From NCBI GenBank assembly GCA_030524455.1, contig JAUNGT010000009.1, positions 1 through 64,000 on the forward strand: a DNA stretch of 64,000 bases. The letters run 5' to 3'. Of this stretch, positions 52,611 to 62,284 are shown one piece after another. The position numbers and the translations under genes are program-made. Below the pieces are notes generated by a model, which searched no databases, had not been told where the DNA came from, and saw only the letters and a program-made list of their open reading frames with translations. The DNA is from Eubacteriales bacterium. GTDB lineage: Bacteria; Bacillota; Clostridia; Lachnospirales; Lachnospiraceae. The number at the start of each line of letters is the position of its first letter. Positions within the stretch are counted from its first letter, which is position 1.

Positions 52611-54098
52611 TTATTTTTCCAAAAACGCCTTCACCGCCTGCTCCATCCCGTCCTTCTCGCACTGGGCGGTATGCAGCACCGGAGCGGTGCGGATTTCCTC
52701 GATGGCCTGCGGCACCGCAACGCCGCTCAGCCTGCTAAGCTCGTCCGCCAGCGCAAAATCCTCCATGCCGTCGTATTTTTTATCGATGGCACTCATCACG
52801 CTGCGTGTAAACTTGTAGGGGCTTGCCGTGGAGGCGATCACCGTCTTTGTCCCGTCTTTCGTCTCCTTCCGGTACTTGTCACAGACAACCGAGGCCACGG
52901 CCGTGTGCGGATCCAGCACATAGCCTGTCTTATCATAGAGGCTCCGGATCTTCTCCGCGCACTCCTCCTGGGAGGCGAAATTGCCGTAAAAGCTATCCAG
53001 CCGCTCCCGCATCTGCCCGGTGATCTCATAGCGCCCTTCTCCCGCAAGGGCCTCCATCAGCGCGCTGTTTTCCGCTGCGTTGTCCCCGGCAATCCGGTAA
53101 ATCAGCCGCTCCAGGTTGCTGGAAATCAGGATATCCATCGAGGGAGAGCTGGTCAGAATAAACTCCCGGTTGCGGTCGTAAACGCCCGTCCGGAAAAAGT
53201 CGTAGAGCACTTTATTGTCGTTGGAGGCGCAGATCAGCTTCGCGATGGGCAGGCCCATGTTCTTCGCGTAAAAGGCCGCCAGGATATTGCCGAAATTACC
53301 GGTGGGCACCACCACGTTTATGGCCTCCCCATCCACGATGCGCCCCTCCTTTAACAGCTGCGCATAGGCATACACATAGTAGACAATCTGCGGCACCAGA
53401 CGGCCGATGTTGATGGAATTGGCCGAGGAAAACCGAAAGCCCCTCTCCTGCATCCAGGCCGCCAGCTCCCGGTCCCCAAACAGCTTCTTGACGCCGGACT
53501 GGGCGTCGTCAAAGTTGCCGTGGATGCCGACGACACAGGTATTGTCGCCCTTCTGGGTCACCATCTGGCGCTCCTGAATCGGGCTGACGCCGTTTTTGGG
53601 ATAAAAGACAATGATCCGGGTGCCGGGCACGTCCGCAAAGCCGGCCAGCGCCGCCTTTCCCGTATCTCCGGAGGTCGCCGTGAGGATCACGATTTCCCCC
53701 TCCGCATGGTTCTTCTTCGCCGCGGTCGTCATCAGATGAGGCAAAATGGAAAGCGCCATGTCCTTAAATGCGATCGTCCTGCCGTGGAACAGCTCCAGAT
53801 AATAGGTTCCCTCCACCTCCGCCAGCGGAGCGATCACCTCCGTATCAAACTTGCTGTCGTAGGCTCTCCGGATACAGCTTCTGAGCTCCTCCTCCGAAAA
53901 ATCCGTCAGTAAAAGCTTCATCACCTCATAGGCGGTCTCCTGATAAGAAAGCTTTGAAAACTCCTCCATCGTTTTATCAAACTCGGGCAAACGCTCCGGC
54001 ACAAACAGGCCGCCGTCCGCGGCAAGTCCCTGCAGGATGGCTGCGGATGCTGTCACCTTGTCCTCATGTCCCCGTGTGCTTTTGTATAAAATTTCCAT
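52611..54098 (-). CDS. thrC: Threonine synthase
   Basis: A 495-residue PLP enzyme that makes threonine from O-phosphohomoserine. The PLP lysine is in FHGRTIAFKDMALSILP. TATSGDTGKAALAGF and PTGNFGNILAAFYAK are the phosphate-binding stretches. The long form with an N-terminal STRGHEDKVTASAAILQGLA domain is the class used by E. coli and clostridia. The start is the ATG at 54098, preceded by AGGAGG. No other threonine genes are nearby. Confidence 0.96.
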   Translation of the reverse strand: MEILYKSTRGHEDKVTASAAILQGLAADGGLFVPERLPEFDKTMEEFSKLSYQETAYEVMKLLLTDFSEEELRSCIRRAYDSKFDTEVIAPLAEVEGTYYLELFHGRTIAFKDMALSILPHLMTTAAKKNHAEGEIVILTATSGDTGKAALAGFADVPGTRIIVFYPKNGVSPIQERQMVTQKGDNTCVVGIHGNFDDAQSGVKKLFGDRELAAWMQERGFRFSSANSINIGRLVPQIVYYVYAYAQLLKEGRIVDGEAINVVVPTGNFGNILAAFYAKNMGLPIAKLICASNDNKVLYDFFRTGVYDRNREFILTSSPSMDILISSNLERLIYRIAGDNAAENSALMEALAGEGRYEITGQMRERLDSFYGNFASQEECAEKIRSLYDKTGYVLDPHTAVASVVCDKYRKETKDGTKTVIASTASPYKFTRSVMSAIDKKYDGMEDFALADELSRLSGVAVPQAIEEIRTAPVLHTAQCEKDGMEQAVKAFLEK

Positions 54099-54170
54099 TC
54101 TGCACCTCCTGTTACCGTATTCTATCACAGGTCCGAGCCGTTCTACAATAGATTTTTTCGTTTTTTGCCT

Positions 54171-54830
54171 TCACCCGAAAAACTCATGTCCGCCGTGGGC
54201 GAACAGGCGCACCAGATGCGTGTCGAACCATCTCATATTTTCCGGGTCCGCCGCGCTGCGGGCCACAAAATAGAGCGCTCCCTCGGAAATATCCTCCCCA
54301 TCCAGCGCAGCGTCCACCGCCTCCCTCGTCTCCGGGCTGACCGTCACACAATCGATCCTGCCGTCCGCCACCGGGGAAAACTGACAGATACCGCGGCTTT
54401 TCTGATAAACCACCTCCGTCACCGTATCCGGAAAGCGCTCGTCCTCCACCCGGTTTAACACCACGTTGGCCACCAGCAGCTTTCCCTTCGCATCCTCCGT
54501 CCCGGCCTCCGCCTCCACGATACGGCAAAGTACTTCATAATCCTGTCCGGAGAGTTTTCCGGTCCGCTGTGTCTCCTTTTCAAGCACCGCGACACGGACC
54601 AGAGGCTCTGTCAGGGATGTGTCCCCGGCTTTGTTTGTCTCCTGCTCCTTCTCATAATCGAGGAGCGCTTCCACGCACTCCACAGGCTCCCCTCCAAAAG
54701 CGCCGGCCGCCACATAGCGGTTGATTCCGGCGCCGCGCACGCAGAGCCAGGCCATCGCCAGCATCAGGGAAAAGGACGCCAAAAAGACGGCGTACCTGCC
54801 ATATGTTTCCGGTATTGTTTTTGTCCGCAT
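54171..54830 (-). CDS. SleB-like cell wall hydrolase
   Basis: A 219-residue protein. It has one N-terminal membrane segment or uncleaved signal (YAVFLASFSLMLAMAWLCV) and a spacer. The C-terminal hydrolase-2 (SleB/CwlJ) domain contains YEVLCRIVEAEAGTEDAKGKLLVANVVLNRV, with the catalytic glutamate, and GICQFSPVADGRI. It is likely a lytic enzyme for spore cortex or vegetative wall. AGGAGG precedes the ATG. It is divergent from apbE, with about 110 nt between the start codons. Confidence 0.9.
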   Translation of the reverse strand: MRTKTIPETYGRYAVFLASFSLMLAMAWLCVRGAGINRYVAAGAFGGEPVECVEALLDYEKEQETNKAGDTSLTEPLVRVAVLEKETQRTGKLSGQDYEVLCRIVEAEAGTEDAKGKLLVANVVLNRVEDERFPDTVTEVVYQKSRGICQFSPVADGRIDCVTVSPETREAVDAALDGEDISEGALYFVARSAADPENMRWFDTHLVRLFAHGGHEFFG

Positions 54831-54940
54831 TGTCTCTGTTCCTCCTGCCTCCTATCAGTTTATTCAGGGCTTTTTCGGAAAATGTGCCCTTTTCACCGAC
54901 AGTCCGCGACAGGATCCGATTTTTGTGGTACACTTTTTTT

Positions 54941-55984
54941 ATGGAAAAGAAACGAAACACGAAAACACAGGCTCTCTGCAGCAACGCAAAACAAAACAGA
55001 ACGGCCGCTCTCCTTTTGGCGCTCCTTTTGTGCCTGCCGCTTTCCGGCTGTGCAGACAGCGCCCGGCAGGCGACCCGAAGCGGCTTTTATTTCGACACGA
55101 TTATCTCTCTTTCCGCTTACGGCTCCCATGCGGACCAGGCGCTGGAGGGCGCGCTCGCGCTCTGTGAACGCTACGAGCGGCTCCTTGGCAGGACGGTGAA
55201 AGGAAGCGATATCTGGAAGATCAATCATGCCGGAGGCAAATCTGTGCAGGTGGACCGGGAAACCGCCGTTTTGCTGCAAACCGCCCTGGACTGGGCCGAC
55301 CGCACGCAAGGGCTTATCGATCCCACCATCGCGCCCCTCTCCGAGCTGTGGAACTTCACCGGGGATCCTCCCGGCCCTGTCCCCTCCCAGGAGCGTATCG
55401 ACGCCCTGCTTTCTCATGTGGACTACCGCAAAGTGACGGTTACGCTTTCCGATCCGGCCTGTGTCACGCTCTCCGACCCCGACGCCCAGCTGGATCTGGG
55501 CTTTATCGCCAAGGGCTATATTGCCGACCGCCTGAAGGACTACTTTTTGGAGCAGGGAATTCAGAGCGCCCTGATCAACCTGGGCGGAAACGTGCTTGCC
55601 CTGGGCGAAAAGCCCGACGGCTCCGCCTTCCGCACCGGCATCCGCAAGCCCTTTGGCAATGACGGCGAGCTGCTTGGTGTGGTGGAGCTGCGGGACCGTT
55701 CCCTGGTCTCCTCCGGCAGCTATGAGCGCTTCTTTGAGCAGGATGGCGTCCTCTATCACCATATCCTTGATCCGAACAGCGGCCGCCCGGCCGACACCGG
55801 TCTGGACAGCGTGACGATCCTGTCGGACTCCTCTGCGGACGGGGATGCCCTGAGCACGGCCTGCTTCCTTCTCGGATATGAAAAGGGCAGGGAGCTGATC
55901 GACTCCCTGCCCGGTGTGGAAGCCCTGTTTTCCATGTCCGACGGTACGATCTGCCGGACGGAAGGGTTTCCGAAAGCATCTTAA
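54941..55984 (+). CDS. apbE: FAD:protein FMN transferase, lipoprotein
   Basis: A 347-residue ApbE that attaches FMN to Thr residues of membrane redox proteins such as Rnf or NqrC subunits. The lipoprotein signal is AALLLALLLCLPLSGC. Family motifs are DLGFIAKGYIADRL, LINLGGNVLALG, SSGSYERFF and YHHILDPNSGRPA. The metal-binding DGDALSTACF is also seen. The ATG at 54941 has no ribosome binding site. A -10-like TGGTACACT ends 6 nt before it, so the mRNA may be leaderless. No Rnf genes are in the window. Confidence 0.94.
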   Translation: MEKKRNTKTQALCSNAKQNRTAALLLALLLCLPLSGCADSARQATRSGFYFDTIISLSAYGSHADQALEGALALCERYERLLGRTVKGSDIWKINHAGGKSVQVDRETAVLLQTALDWADRTQGLIDPTIAPLSELWNFTGDPPGPVPSQERIDALLSHVDYRKVTVTLSDPACVTLSDPDAQLDLGFIAKGYIADRLKDYFLEQGIQSALINLGGNVLALGEKPDGSAFRTGIRKPFGNDGELLGVVELRDRSLVSSGSYERFFEQDGVLYHHILDPNSGRPADTGLDSVTILSDSSADGDALSTACFLLGYEKGRELIDSLPGVEALFSMSDGTICRTEGFPKAS

Positions 55985-55994
55985 AATATTCTCC

Positions 55995-57047
55995 TTACAA
56001 TCTGTGGAAAATCACGCAGTTTGGCTGATCCACCCGGACCTCCGGACCGTTCATCACGATCAGGCCCTCATCCGGGTGGACAGTGAAAAAGGTCATCGTG
56101 TTGGATTCATGGTTCAGGGACACCAGATGCCGGTTGTCCGGGAACAGCATCGCATCCTTGGGGTACTCGCCGCTGATGGGCAGGCAGAACAGCTTTGTCA
56201 GCATCCCTGTCTTTTGGTCAATACGGAACATTACCACACTGTTATCCCCGGCGTTGGAGCTGATCAGGTACCGGAAATCCTCCGACAAATTCAGCGCGCT
56301 GGCCGCCGCATTGCTGGCGTGGTACTCGTTCACCGTGGATACGGTCTGAATCTTATCGAAGAAAGGATTATCCTTCTCCTCCCTGTAGGTATACACGTCG
56401 ATAATGTTTTTCAGCTCGTGAACAATATAGAGGATTCTGCCGTCCTTGCTGAATTTTATGTGACGGGGTGCGGACTCCATCTCGCTGCGGATGACATCCA
56501 CCAGGGTCAGCTTGCCCGTCTCGTGATCCAGCCGGTACACCTTCACATGATCCAGCCCCAGATCCGCCGCGCACAGGTAATGATTGTCCCGCGTCATCTT
56601 CACGCAGCTCACATGCGGACGGAAATTGCGCTCCGCAATACTGCCCAGGCCTCTGTGGAAAATCTCGTCGGTGATCTCGCCCACGCTGCCGTCCTCGTTT
56701 AAGCGCAGCGCCGTGATCTTGCCGTCGTGCCAGCCCGCCACAAACAGATATCTGTCCTCGTAATCCGTGGAGAGATAGCAGCCTCTCATGCCGTTGATGC
56801 CCGCCATGTTGATGGTTTTGAGCGTACCGTCCGGAAGGATCTCGTAGGCCTCCACCCCGAAATCCGTGATGGAATAAAGCCACCTGCGGTTGTGAGAGAT
56901 CGTCAGATAGGAGGAGTTGGTGATTTCCACCCTGTCCTTCAATGTAAATCTTCCGTTCTCCACGTCCACATCATAAATCGTAATGCCGTGATTGTCCCCC
57001 ATCGTATAAGTGGACACATAGGCCACATATTTTGTCTGATTTTCCAT
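55995..57047 (-). CDS. Beta-propeller lactonase-family protein
   Basis: A 350-residue protein with the YkgB/6-phosphogluconolactonase-like seven-bladed propeller: MENQTKYVAYVSTYTMGDNHGITIYDVD, GIAGINGMRGCYLSTD-type blades and HVSCVKMTRDNHYLCAADLGLDHVKVYRLD. No signal peptide is present. The family includes Pgl of E. coli but most members are uncharacterised, so the sugar lactone role is only suggested. It is convergent with apbE, with 10 nt between the stops and no clear terminator in that gap. Confidence 0.85.
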   Translation of the reverse strand: MENQTKYVAYVSTYTMGDNHGITIYDVDVENGRFTLKDRVEITNSSYLTISHNRRWLYSITDFGVEAYEILPDGTLKTINMAGINGMRGCYLSTDYEDRYLFVAGWHDGKITALRLNEDGSVGEITDEIFHRGLGSIAERNFRPHVSCVKMTRDNHYLCAADLGLDHVKVYRLDHETGKLTLVDVIRSEMESAPRHIKFSKDGRILYIVHELKNIIDVYTYREEKDNPFFDKIQTVSTVNEYHASNAAASALNLSEDFRYLISSNAGDNSVVMFRIDQKTGMLTKLFCLPISGEYPKDAMLFPDNRHLVSLNHESNTMTFFTVHPDEGLIVMNGPEVRVDQPNCVIFHRL

Positions 57048-57091
57048 TTCTACCTCCTGTGTGAACCGTAACGTTCCCGCTGCATTTTATA

Positions 57092-58720
57092 TTAGCATAA
57101 CTCTCTCAAAACCTCAACTCTGCAATCATGATGCTTCTTCTTCCTGTCATAGCCGATACCCACCGCTAAAATCCGGCCGGTATATCTGTTTTTCTCTCCA
57201 AGCCGTCCCCTAAATACCGCTGCATAATCCTTTTCCTTAATCTGCTCTATCGCTTCCCGGGCCGTGTGATCCACCTTCAGCTCCAATATCAGTGCATCCG
57301 CCCCCCGATCTGTTTCCGGATAAAACACAAAATCAACAAAACCTTTTCCCGCCTTGTCCTCCCGCTCCACACGGTAGGTATCCCTGGCCGCCAGATAAGC
57401 CAAATTTACAATCGCCGTCAATTCCGTCTCATGATTATAGGATAAAAGGGGAATCTCCGTGTGATGAAGCTGTTCCAGAATCGCCGTCATCGTATCCGTA
57501 TCCTGTGCCAGCGTTGCACGCAGCATACGTTCCGATTCTCTGGCCAACCGGTAAACATAGCCCAGTGAAGGCTCTTTTTGCAGCATATGATCAAATTGAT
57601 CCATCAACTCCTTGTTCGGGATGGATACCTTCCCATTTTCATAACTCAAAAAGCCATAGACGACCATCGCAGAAAAAATCTCGTTCCGGGTACGCTTTTC
57701 CTGTGCGGTTGCCGCATATTCCTGTATTCTGGCGGGTACCGCGAGTCCTGAAACCATCAGCGCCAGATCATCCCGTACCGCATCCACATTATTTTCGATA
57801 TAATAAAAAATTTCATCATAGGGCCCTGCGCTGGTCCAGTAATTTCCCAGATTGTTATTGGTAAGCGCCATCACAACGGAACGCGGATTATACATCCGTT
57901 CCCCCGCCCTGGTGTGATAACCGTCATACCAGTAGCGCAGGCCTTCCCGGCTGACATTTTCCGGCTCATAGCCCCGTCTTTGGTAACGTTTAAACAACCG
58001 GTCAACCTCCGCCTCCGTAAATCCGAAATACCCGGAAAAACGTTCCTCAGAGGCCATCGTATATTCCGCCACCATGTTCAGCTCCGAACCGCTGGAATAT
58101 TTGGCGATCGGAAGGATCCCGGTCATATAGGTCAGTCTCACATAGGGCTTATCCTTGAGCAGATTTCTCAAAAAGCTCAGATATTCTCTCCGCTGCCTTT
58201 CCGTCACAAAATCCTGATGAAAAATAAAATCCCATTCATCCAGCACAAAGATAAAGCCCGTATCCGGCTCGTCTGCGTACAGCTCCATCAACGCATCCCA
58301 CACCGTCATGCCGTCCTCAACCGGAATCCCCGGATATTCCCGCTCCAGATCCTTCAGAAGAATCTCCTCAATTCTGCCGATATACTGCTCATAAGAGCTA
58401 CAGTTCTTTGGCAATTCATTCATGGAAATATGAATCACCGGATAGCGGTTCCGATGGCTCTCATAGCCCGGCACATGGGAAACAGCAAGCGTCCCAAACA
58501 GCTCCGCCGCATCAACCGCTTCCGAAAAGAACGCGGAAACCATATTCGCCATTACCGTTTTTCCAAACCGCCTCGGACGGGTGATGCAGATATGCCGGTT
58601 GCCCGCGCTGACCATCGGAAACAGCTCCTCCAGCAAACCGGATTTGTCCACAAAATACGGCTGCTGCGCTTCCCCACGATACAGCGTGTAAGCAGTCCTT
58701 CCATTCAGATAAATGCCCAT
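57092..58720 (-). CDS. AAA-ATPase-like / PD-(D/E)XK nuclease-like protein (DUF1703 type)
   Basis: A 542-residue protein. The N-terminal AAA-ATPase-like part has YFVDKSGLLEELFPM, Walker A TRPRRFGKTVMANM near residue 50, and a Walker B-like GFIFVLDEWDFIF. The C-terminal part has the PD-(D/E)XK signature ...GFVDFVFYPETDRGADALILELKVDHTAREAIEQIK. Many copies of this family occur in gut Lachnospiraceae and Bacteroides genomes as single genes. Defence or mobile-element roles are suspected but not shown. AAGGAGG lies 7 nt before the ATG. It stands alone between the lactonase gene and the divergent polyamine operon. Confidence 0.9.
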   Translation of the reverse strand: MGIYLNGRTAYTLYRGEAQQPYFVDKSGLLEELFPMVSAGNRHICITRPRRFGKTVMANMVSAFFSEAVDAAELFGTLAVSHVPGYESHRNRYPVIHISMNELPKNCSSYEQYIGRIEEILLKDLEREYPGIPVEDGMTVWDALMELYADEPDTGFIFVLDEWDFIFHQDFVTERQRREYLSFLRNLLKDKPYVRLTYMTGILPIAKYSSGSELNMVAEYTMASEERFSGYFGFTEAEVDRLFKRYQRRGYEPENVSREGLRYWYDGYHTRAGERMYNPRSVVMALTNNNLGNYWTSAGPYDEIFYYIENNVDAVRDDLALMVSGLAVPARIQEYAATAQEKRTRNEIFSAMVVYGFLSYENGKVSIPNKELMDQFDHMLQKEPSLGYVYRLARESERMLRATLAQDTDTMTAILEQLHHTEIPLLSYNHETELTAIVNLAYLAARDTYRVEREDKAGKGFVDFVFYPETDRGADALILELKVDHTAREAIEQIKEKDYAAVFRGRLGEKNRYTGRILAVGIGYDRKKKHHDCRVEVLRELC

Positions 58721-58800
58721 TTTCCAAACCTCCTTGCCCTGCCTTTTTCAGTATACCAGAACCTTCCCTCAAATCAAACCTTAAAATATTATTTTTCCCA

Positions 58801-58861
58801 TTGACATACCGCGGAAAAACCGTATAATAAGGGTCAGCGCGTTTGTTTAGTAACATTAAAC
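58801..58861 (+). promoter_or_regulatory. Promoter and candidate operator of the polyamine operon
   Basis: TTGACA (58801-58806), 16-nt spacer, TATAAT (58823-58828) are both consensus. Just downstream, GTTTAGTAACATTAAAC (58845-58861) has GTTTA/TAAAC half-sites 7 nt apart, followed by a further GTTTAAAATAAC. This is the natural binding site for the XRE-cupin regulator encoded next. Confidence 0.7.
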
Positions 58862-58915
58862 TTTTTGTTTAAAATAACTGTTTTGCACCACAGGCAGTTT
58901 CACAGAGGCATTTTT

Positions 58916-59455
58916 ATGAAAATCGGAGCGAAGCTAAAAGAGCTGCGCGTCCAGAAGGGGCTGACGCAGGAGGAGCTGGCGGACCGCACGGAGCTGTCCA
59001 AGGGCTTTATCTCCCAGCTGGAACGGGACTTAACCTCCCCCTCCATCGCCACCCTGATGGACATCCTGCAGGCTCTCGGTTCGGACCTGAAGGATTTTTT
59101 CAACGAGGAGCCGGAGGAGCAGATCGTCTTCCATGAGGGCGATTATTTTGAAAAGCTGGACGGGGAATATAAAAACCGGACGGAATGGATCATCCCAAAC
59201 GCCCAGAAAAACATTATGGAACCAATCCGGGTAACCCTGGAACCCGGCGGCAGCACCTACCCGGACAATCCCCATGAAGGGGAAGAATTTGGCTATGTAC
59301 TGTCCGGCAGCATCACCATACACATAGGGAAAAAGCGCTACCGCGCCAAAAAGGGGGAGGCCTTTTATTTTACCCCCAAATCCACCCACTACATCACGGC
59401 AAGCTCCAAAACCGGGGCTTCCCTGATTTGGGTATCCAGCCCGCCCAGCTTCTGA
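58916..59455 (+). CDS. XRE-cupin transcriptional regulator (PuuR-like)
   Basis: A 179-residue regulator. The N-terminal helix-turn-helix is KLKELRVQKGLTQEELADRTELSKGFISQLERD. The C-terminal single cupin domain has EPGGSTYPDNPHEGEEFGYVLSGSITIHIG and FYFTPKSTHYI. PuuR-type regulators sense polyamines and repress uptake or breakdown genes. Here potABCD follows directly, which supports this role. The start is the ATG at 58916 with AGAGG upstream. The longer ORF from 58865 lies in the operator region. Confidence 0.92.
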   Translation: MKIGAKLKELRVQKGLTQEELADRTELSKGFISQLERDLTSPSIATLMDILQALGSDLKDFFNEEPEEQIVFHEGDYFEKLDGEYKNRTEWIIPNAQKNIMEPIRVTLEPGGSTYPDNPHEGEEFGYVLSGSITIHIGKKRYRAKKGEAFYFTPKSTHYITASSKTGASLIWVSSPPSF

Positions 59456-59554
59456 GGAAGCGCTGATCCAACCGGCGCTTTCCCCTCCGGAAATATGCGG
59501 CAGGAAACTTTCGAGAAAGGGGCAGTGAACGGTCACTGCGCAGGGAACACACAA

Positions 59555-60628
59555 ATGAGCACCAGGCTGATCGATTTGCAGCACATCACCAAAATTTATG
59601 ACAACAACACGGTTTTGGACGACATGAGCCTGTATATCCGTGAGAATGAGTTTCTGACCCTTCTCGGGCCCAGCGGCTGCGGTAAAACCACCACGCTGCG
59701 CATCATCGGCGGCTTTGAGAAGCCGGACCAGGGGCGCGTCCTGTTTCACGGACAGGATATCACCAGCCTGCCGCCCAACAAGCGCCAGCTCAACACGGTA
59801 TTCCAGAAATATGCCCTCTTCCCTCACATGACCATCGCGGAGAACATCGCATTTGGCTTAAAAATCAAGGGCAAAACCAAATCCTATATCCAGGACAAGA
59901 TCCGCTACGCCTTAAAGCTGGTGAATCTGGACGGCTATGAGAACCGGATGCCGGACTCCTTAAGCGGCGGCCAGCAGCAGCGGATCGCCATCGCTCGGGC
60001 TATCGTCAACGAGCCGAAGCTTCTTCTGCTGGACGAGCCCCTGGGGGCGCTGGATTTAAAGCTGCGCCAGGATATGCAGTACGAGCTGATCCGCCTAAAA
60101 AACGAGCTGGGCATCACCTTCATCTACGTCACCCACGACCAGGAGGAGGCGCTGACCATGTCCGACACGATCGTGGTCATGAACCAGGGCTACATCCAGC
60201 AGATCGGCACGCCGGAGAAGATCTATAATGAACCGGAAAATGCTTTTGTGGCGGATTTTATCGGGGATTCCAATATTATCAGCGGCATCATGATCCGGGA
60301 TGAGCTGGTCTCCATCCTGGGACAGCATTTCCCCTGTGTGGACAAGGGCTTTGGCACCAACAAGCCGGTGGACGTGGTGATCCGCCCGGAGGATGTGGAT
60401 CTGGTAAAGCCCGAGGACGGCATCCTGACCGGCACCGTGACCCATCTGATCTTTAAGGGGGTTCACTACGAGATGGAGGTGACCGCCAACGGCTATGAAT
60501 GGCTTGTCCACTCCACGGACATGTTCCCCGTGGGCACGCCGGTGGGCATCCGGGTGGATCCCTTCGACATCCAGATTATGAATAAACCGGCTTCGGAGGA
60601 TGAGGAGGCTGTGAATATCGATGAATAA
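59555..60628 (+). CDS. potA: Spermidine/putrescine ABC transporter, ATP-binding subunit
   Basis: A 357-residue ABC ATPase. Walker A is [12 protein letters not shown], the signature [14 protein letters not shown], Walker [13 protein letters not shown], and the switch histidine is in [10 protein letters not shown]. The C-terminal TOBE domain holds [12 protein letters not shown]. It energises polyamine import through PotB and PotC. The start is the ATG at 59555 ([12 protein letters not shown]), with AGGGAA upstream. An upstream ATG at 59495 would add 20 unconserved residues. It overlaps potB by 8 nt. Confidence 0.95.
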   Translation: MSTRLIDLQHITKIYDNNTVLDDMSLYIRENEFLTLLGPSGCGKTTTLRIIGGFEKPDQGRVLFHGQDITSLPPNKRQLNTVFQKYALFPHMTIAENIAFGLKIKGKTKSYIQDKIRYALKLVNLDGYENRMPDSLSGGQQQRIAIARAIVNEPKLLLLDEPLGALDLKLRQDMQYELIRLKNELGITFIYVTHDQEEALTMSDTIVVMNQGYIQQIGTPEKIYNEPENAFVADFIGDSNIISGIMIRDELVSILGQHFPCVDKGFGTNKPVDVVIRPEDVDLVKPEDGILTGTVTHLIFKGVHYEMEVTANGYEWLVHSTDMFPVGTPVGIRVDPFDIQIMNKPASEDEEAVNIDE

Positions 60629-61478
60629 ATCTTCCAAAAAAACGGCGGTCCCCAGGACGCCCTGGCCCACCGGCCGGTATATGGCGGCCCCCTACCTGCT
60701 CTGGTCGGCGGCCTTTATCCTGATTCCGCTTGCCATGATCTTTTATTACGGACTGACGGACAAAAGCGGCGCTTTTACCCTGGAAAATGTGCTGTCCATC
60801 GGCACGCCGCAGCACGCAAAGGCGCTTTTGATCGCCCTTTTGCTCTCCCTTGTCAGTACGCTGATCTGCCTGCTGTTGGCCTATCCGCTGGCTATGATCC
60901 TGGCAAGACGCGGCATCAGCCAGCACAGCTTTATCGTGCTGCTCTTCATCCTTCCCATGTGGATGAATTTTCTGCTGCGCACCCTGGCCTGGCAGACCCT
61001 GCTGGAAAAGACCGGCGTGATCAACTCCGTCCTCTCCTTCCTGGGACTCCCGGCCCTGAATATCATCAATACCCCGGCGGCGATTATCCTGGGCATGGTA
61101 TACAATTTCCTGCCCTTCATGGTGCTGCCCCTGTACAACGCCCTGACCAAGATTGACGGAAACGTCGTAAACGCCGCCCATGACCTGGGCGCCAACGGCG
61201 TGCAGACCTTTTTCCGGGTCATTTTCCCTTTGAGCCTGCCCGGCGTCATCAGCGGCATCACAATGGTATTTGTGCCGGCCCTGACCACCTTTGTCATTTC
61301 CAACCTGCTGGGCGGCAGCAAGATTTTGCTGATCGGCAACGTGATCGAGCAGGAATTTACCCAGGCCTCCAACTGGCATTTGGGCAGCGGTCTTTCTATC
61401 GTGCTGATGGCCTTCATCCTGGTCAACATGCTGCTGACCGCCATCTTTGACAAAAACGGGGAGGGAACGAGCTTATGA
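60621..61478 (+). CDS. potB: Spermidine/putrescine ABC transporter permease PotB
   Basis: A 285-residue permease with about six membrane spans. It has a binding-protein-dependent transport EAA-type loop near residue 190 ([25 protein letters not shown]). It starts inside the end of potA and stops inside the start of potC. The first span is [19 protein letters not shown]. Confidence 0.94.
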   Translation: MNKSSKKTAVPRTPWPTGRYMAAPYLLWSAAFILIPLAMIFYYGLTDKSGAFTLENVLSIGTPQHAKALLIALLLSLVSTLICLLLAYPLAMILARRGISQHSFIVLLFILPMWMNFLLRTLAWQTLLEKTGVINSVLSFLGLPALNIINTPAAIILGMVYNFLPFMVLPLYNALTKIDGNVVNAAHDLGANGVQTFFRVIFPLSLPGVISGITMVFVPALTTFVISNLLGGSKILLIGNVIEQEFTQASNWHLGSGLSIVLMAFILVNMLLTAIFDKNGEGTSL

Positions 61479-62284
61479 TCAAGACTACCGCGCAGAAAAT
61501 CTATACGGCGCTGATTTTCATTTTCCTGTACGCCCCCATCGCCACCCTGATCGTCCTCTCCTTCAACGCCAGCAAGACGCGGGCCAAATGGGGCGGCTTC
61601 ACGGTGAAATGGTACGCCGCGCTTTTCGACAACGCGGATATCATGCAGGCGCTGTACAATACGCTGGCCATCGCCCTTTTGTCGGCGATATTTGCCACCC
61701 TGATCGGCACGGTTGCCGCGCTTTCCATTCAGGGCATGAAAAAAAGGAGCCGGGCAATCCTGATCAGCATCACCAATATCCCGATGCTCAACGCGGAGAT
61801 CGTCACCGGCATTTCCCTGATGCTGCTGTTTTTAACCGTGGGGGCCCGCTTCGGCTTCGGCACTATTTTGCTCTCCCACATCACCTTCAACATCCCCTAT
61901 GTGATTTTGAGCGTGATGCCGCGGCTTAAGCAGTTAAACCCCAGCGTCTACGAGGCGGCGCTGGATCTGGGCGCTTCTCCCTGGCGGGCCTTTTTTAAGG
62001 TGGTGTTCCCGGAGCTTTTGCCCGGGGTGCTGTCCGGCTTTTTGATGGCCTTTACGATGTCGCTGGATGATTTTATCATCACCCACTTTACGAAGGGGCC
62101 CGGCGTGGACACCCTTTCCACCAAGATTTACACAGAAGTCAAAAAAGGGATCAAGCCGGAAATGTACGCCCTTTCCACCCTGATTTTCGTCACCGTTCTC
62201 GTCCTTTTGCTGCTGGTCAACAAGGCGCCCAGGCCAAAGGAAAAACAAACGCTTCAAGGCACAAAGAAAGGAACCGCAAAATGA
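61475..62284 (+). CDS. potC: Spermidine/putrescine ABC transporter permease PotC
   Basis: A 269-residue permease with about six spans. The first is YTALIFIFLYAPIATLIVLS, and the EAA loop is EAALDLGASPWRAFFKVVFPELLPG. MSLDDFIITHFTKGPG is the PotC hallmark. It overlaps potB and potD by 4 nt each (ATGA). It pairs with PotB to make the channel. Confidence 0.94.
   Translation: MIKTTAQKIYTALIFIFLYAPIATLIVLSFNASKTRAKWGGFTVKWYAALFDNADIMQALYNTLAIALLSAIFATLIGTVAALSIQGMKKRSRAILISITNIPMLNAEIVTGISLMLLFLTVGARFGFGTILLSHITFNIPYVILSVMPRLKQLNPSVYEAALDLGASPWRAFFKVVFPELLPGVLSGFLMAFTMSLDDFIITHFTKGPGVDTLSTKIYTEVKKGIKPEMYALSTLIFVTVLVLLLLVNKAPRPKEKQTLQGTKKGTAK

Noticed and set aside
57092..58720. AAA/PD-(D/E)XK protein as part of a multi-gene defence system
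   Set aside because: It stands alone with unrelated neighbours. This family is widely scattered as single genes, so no system can be claimed.
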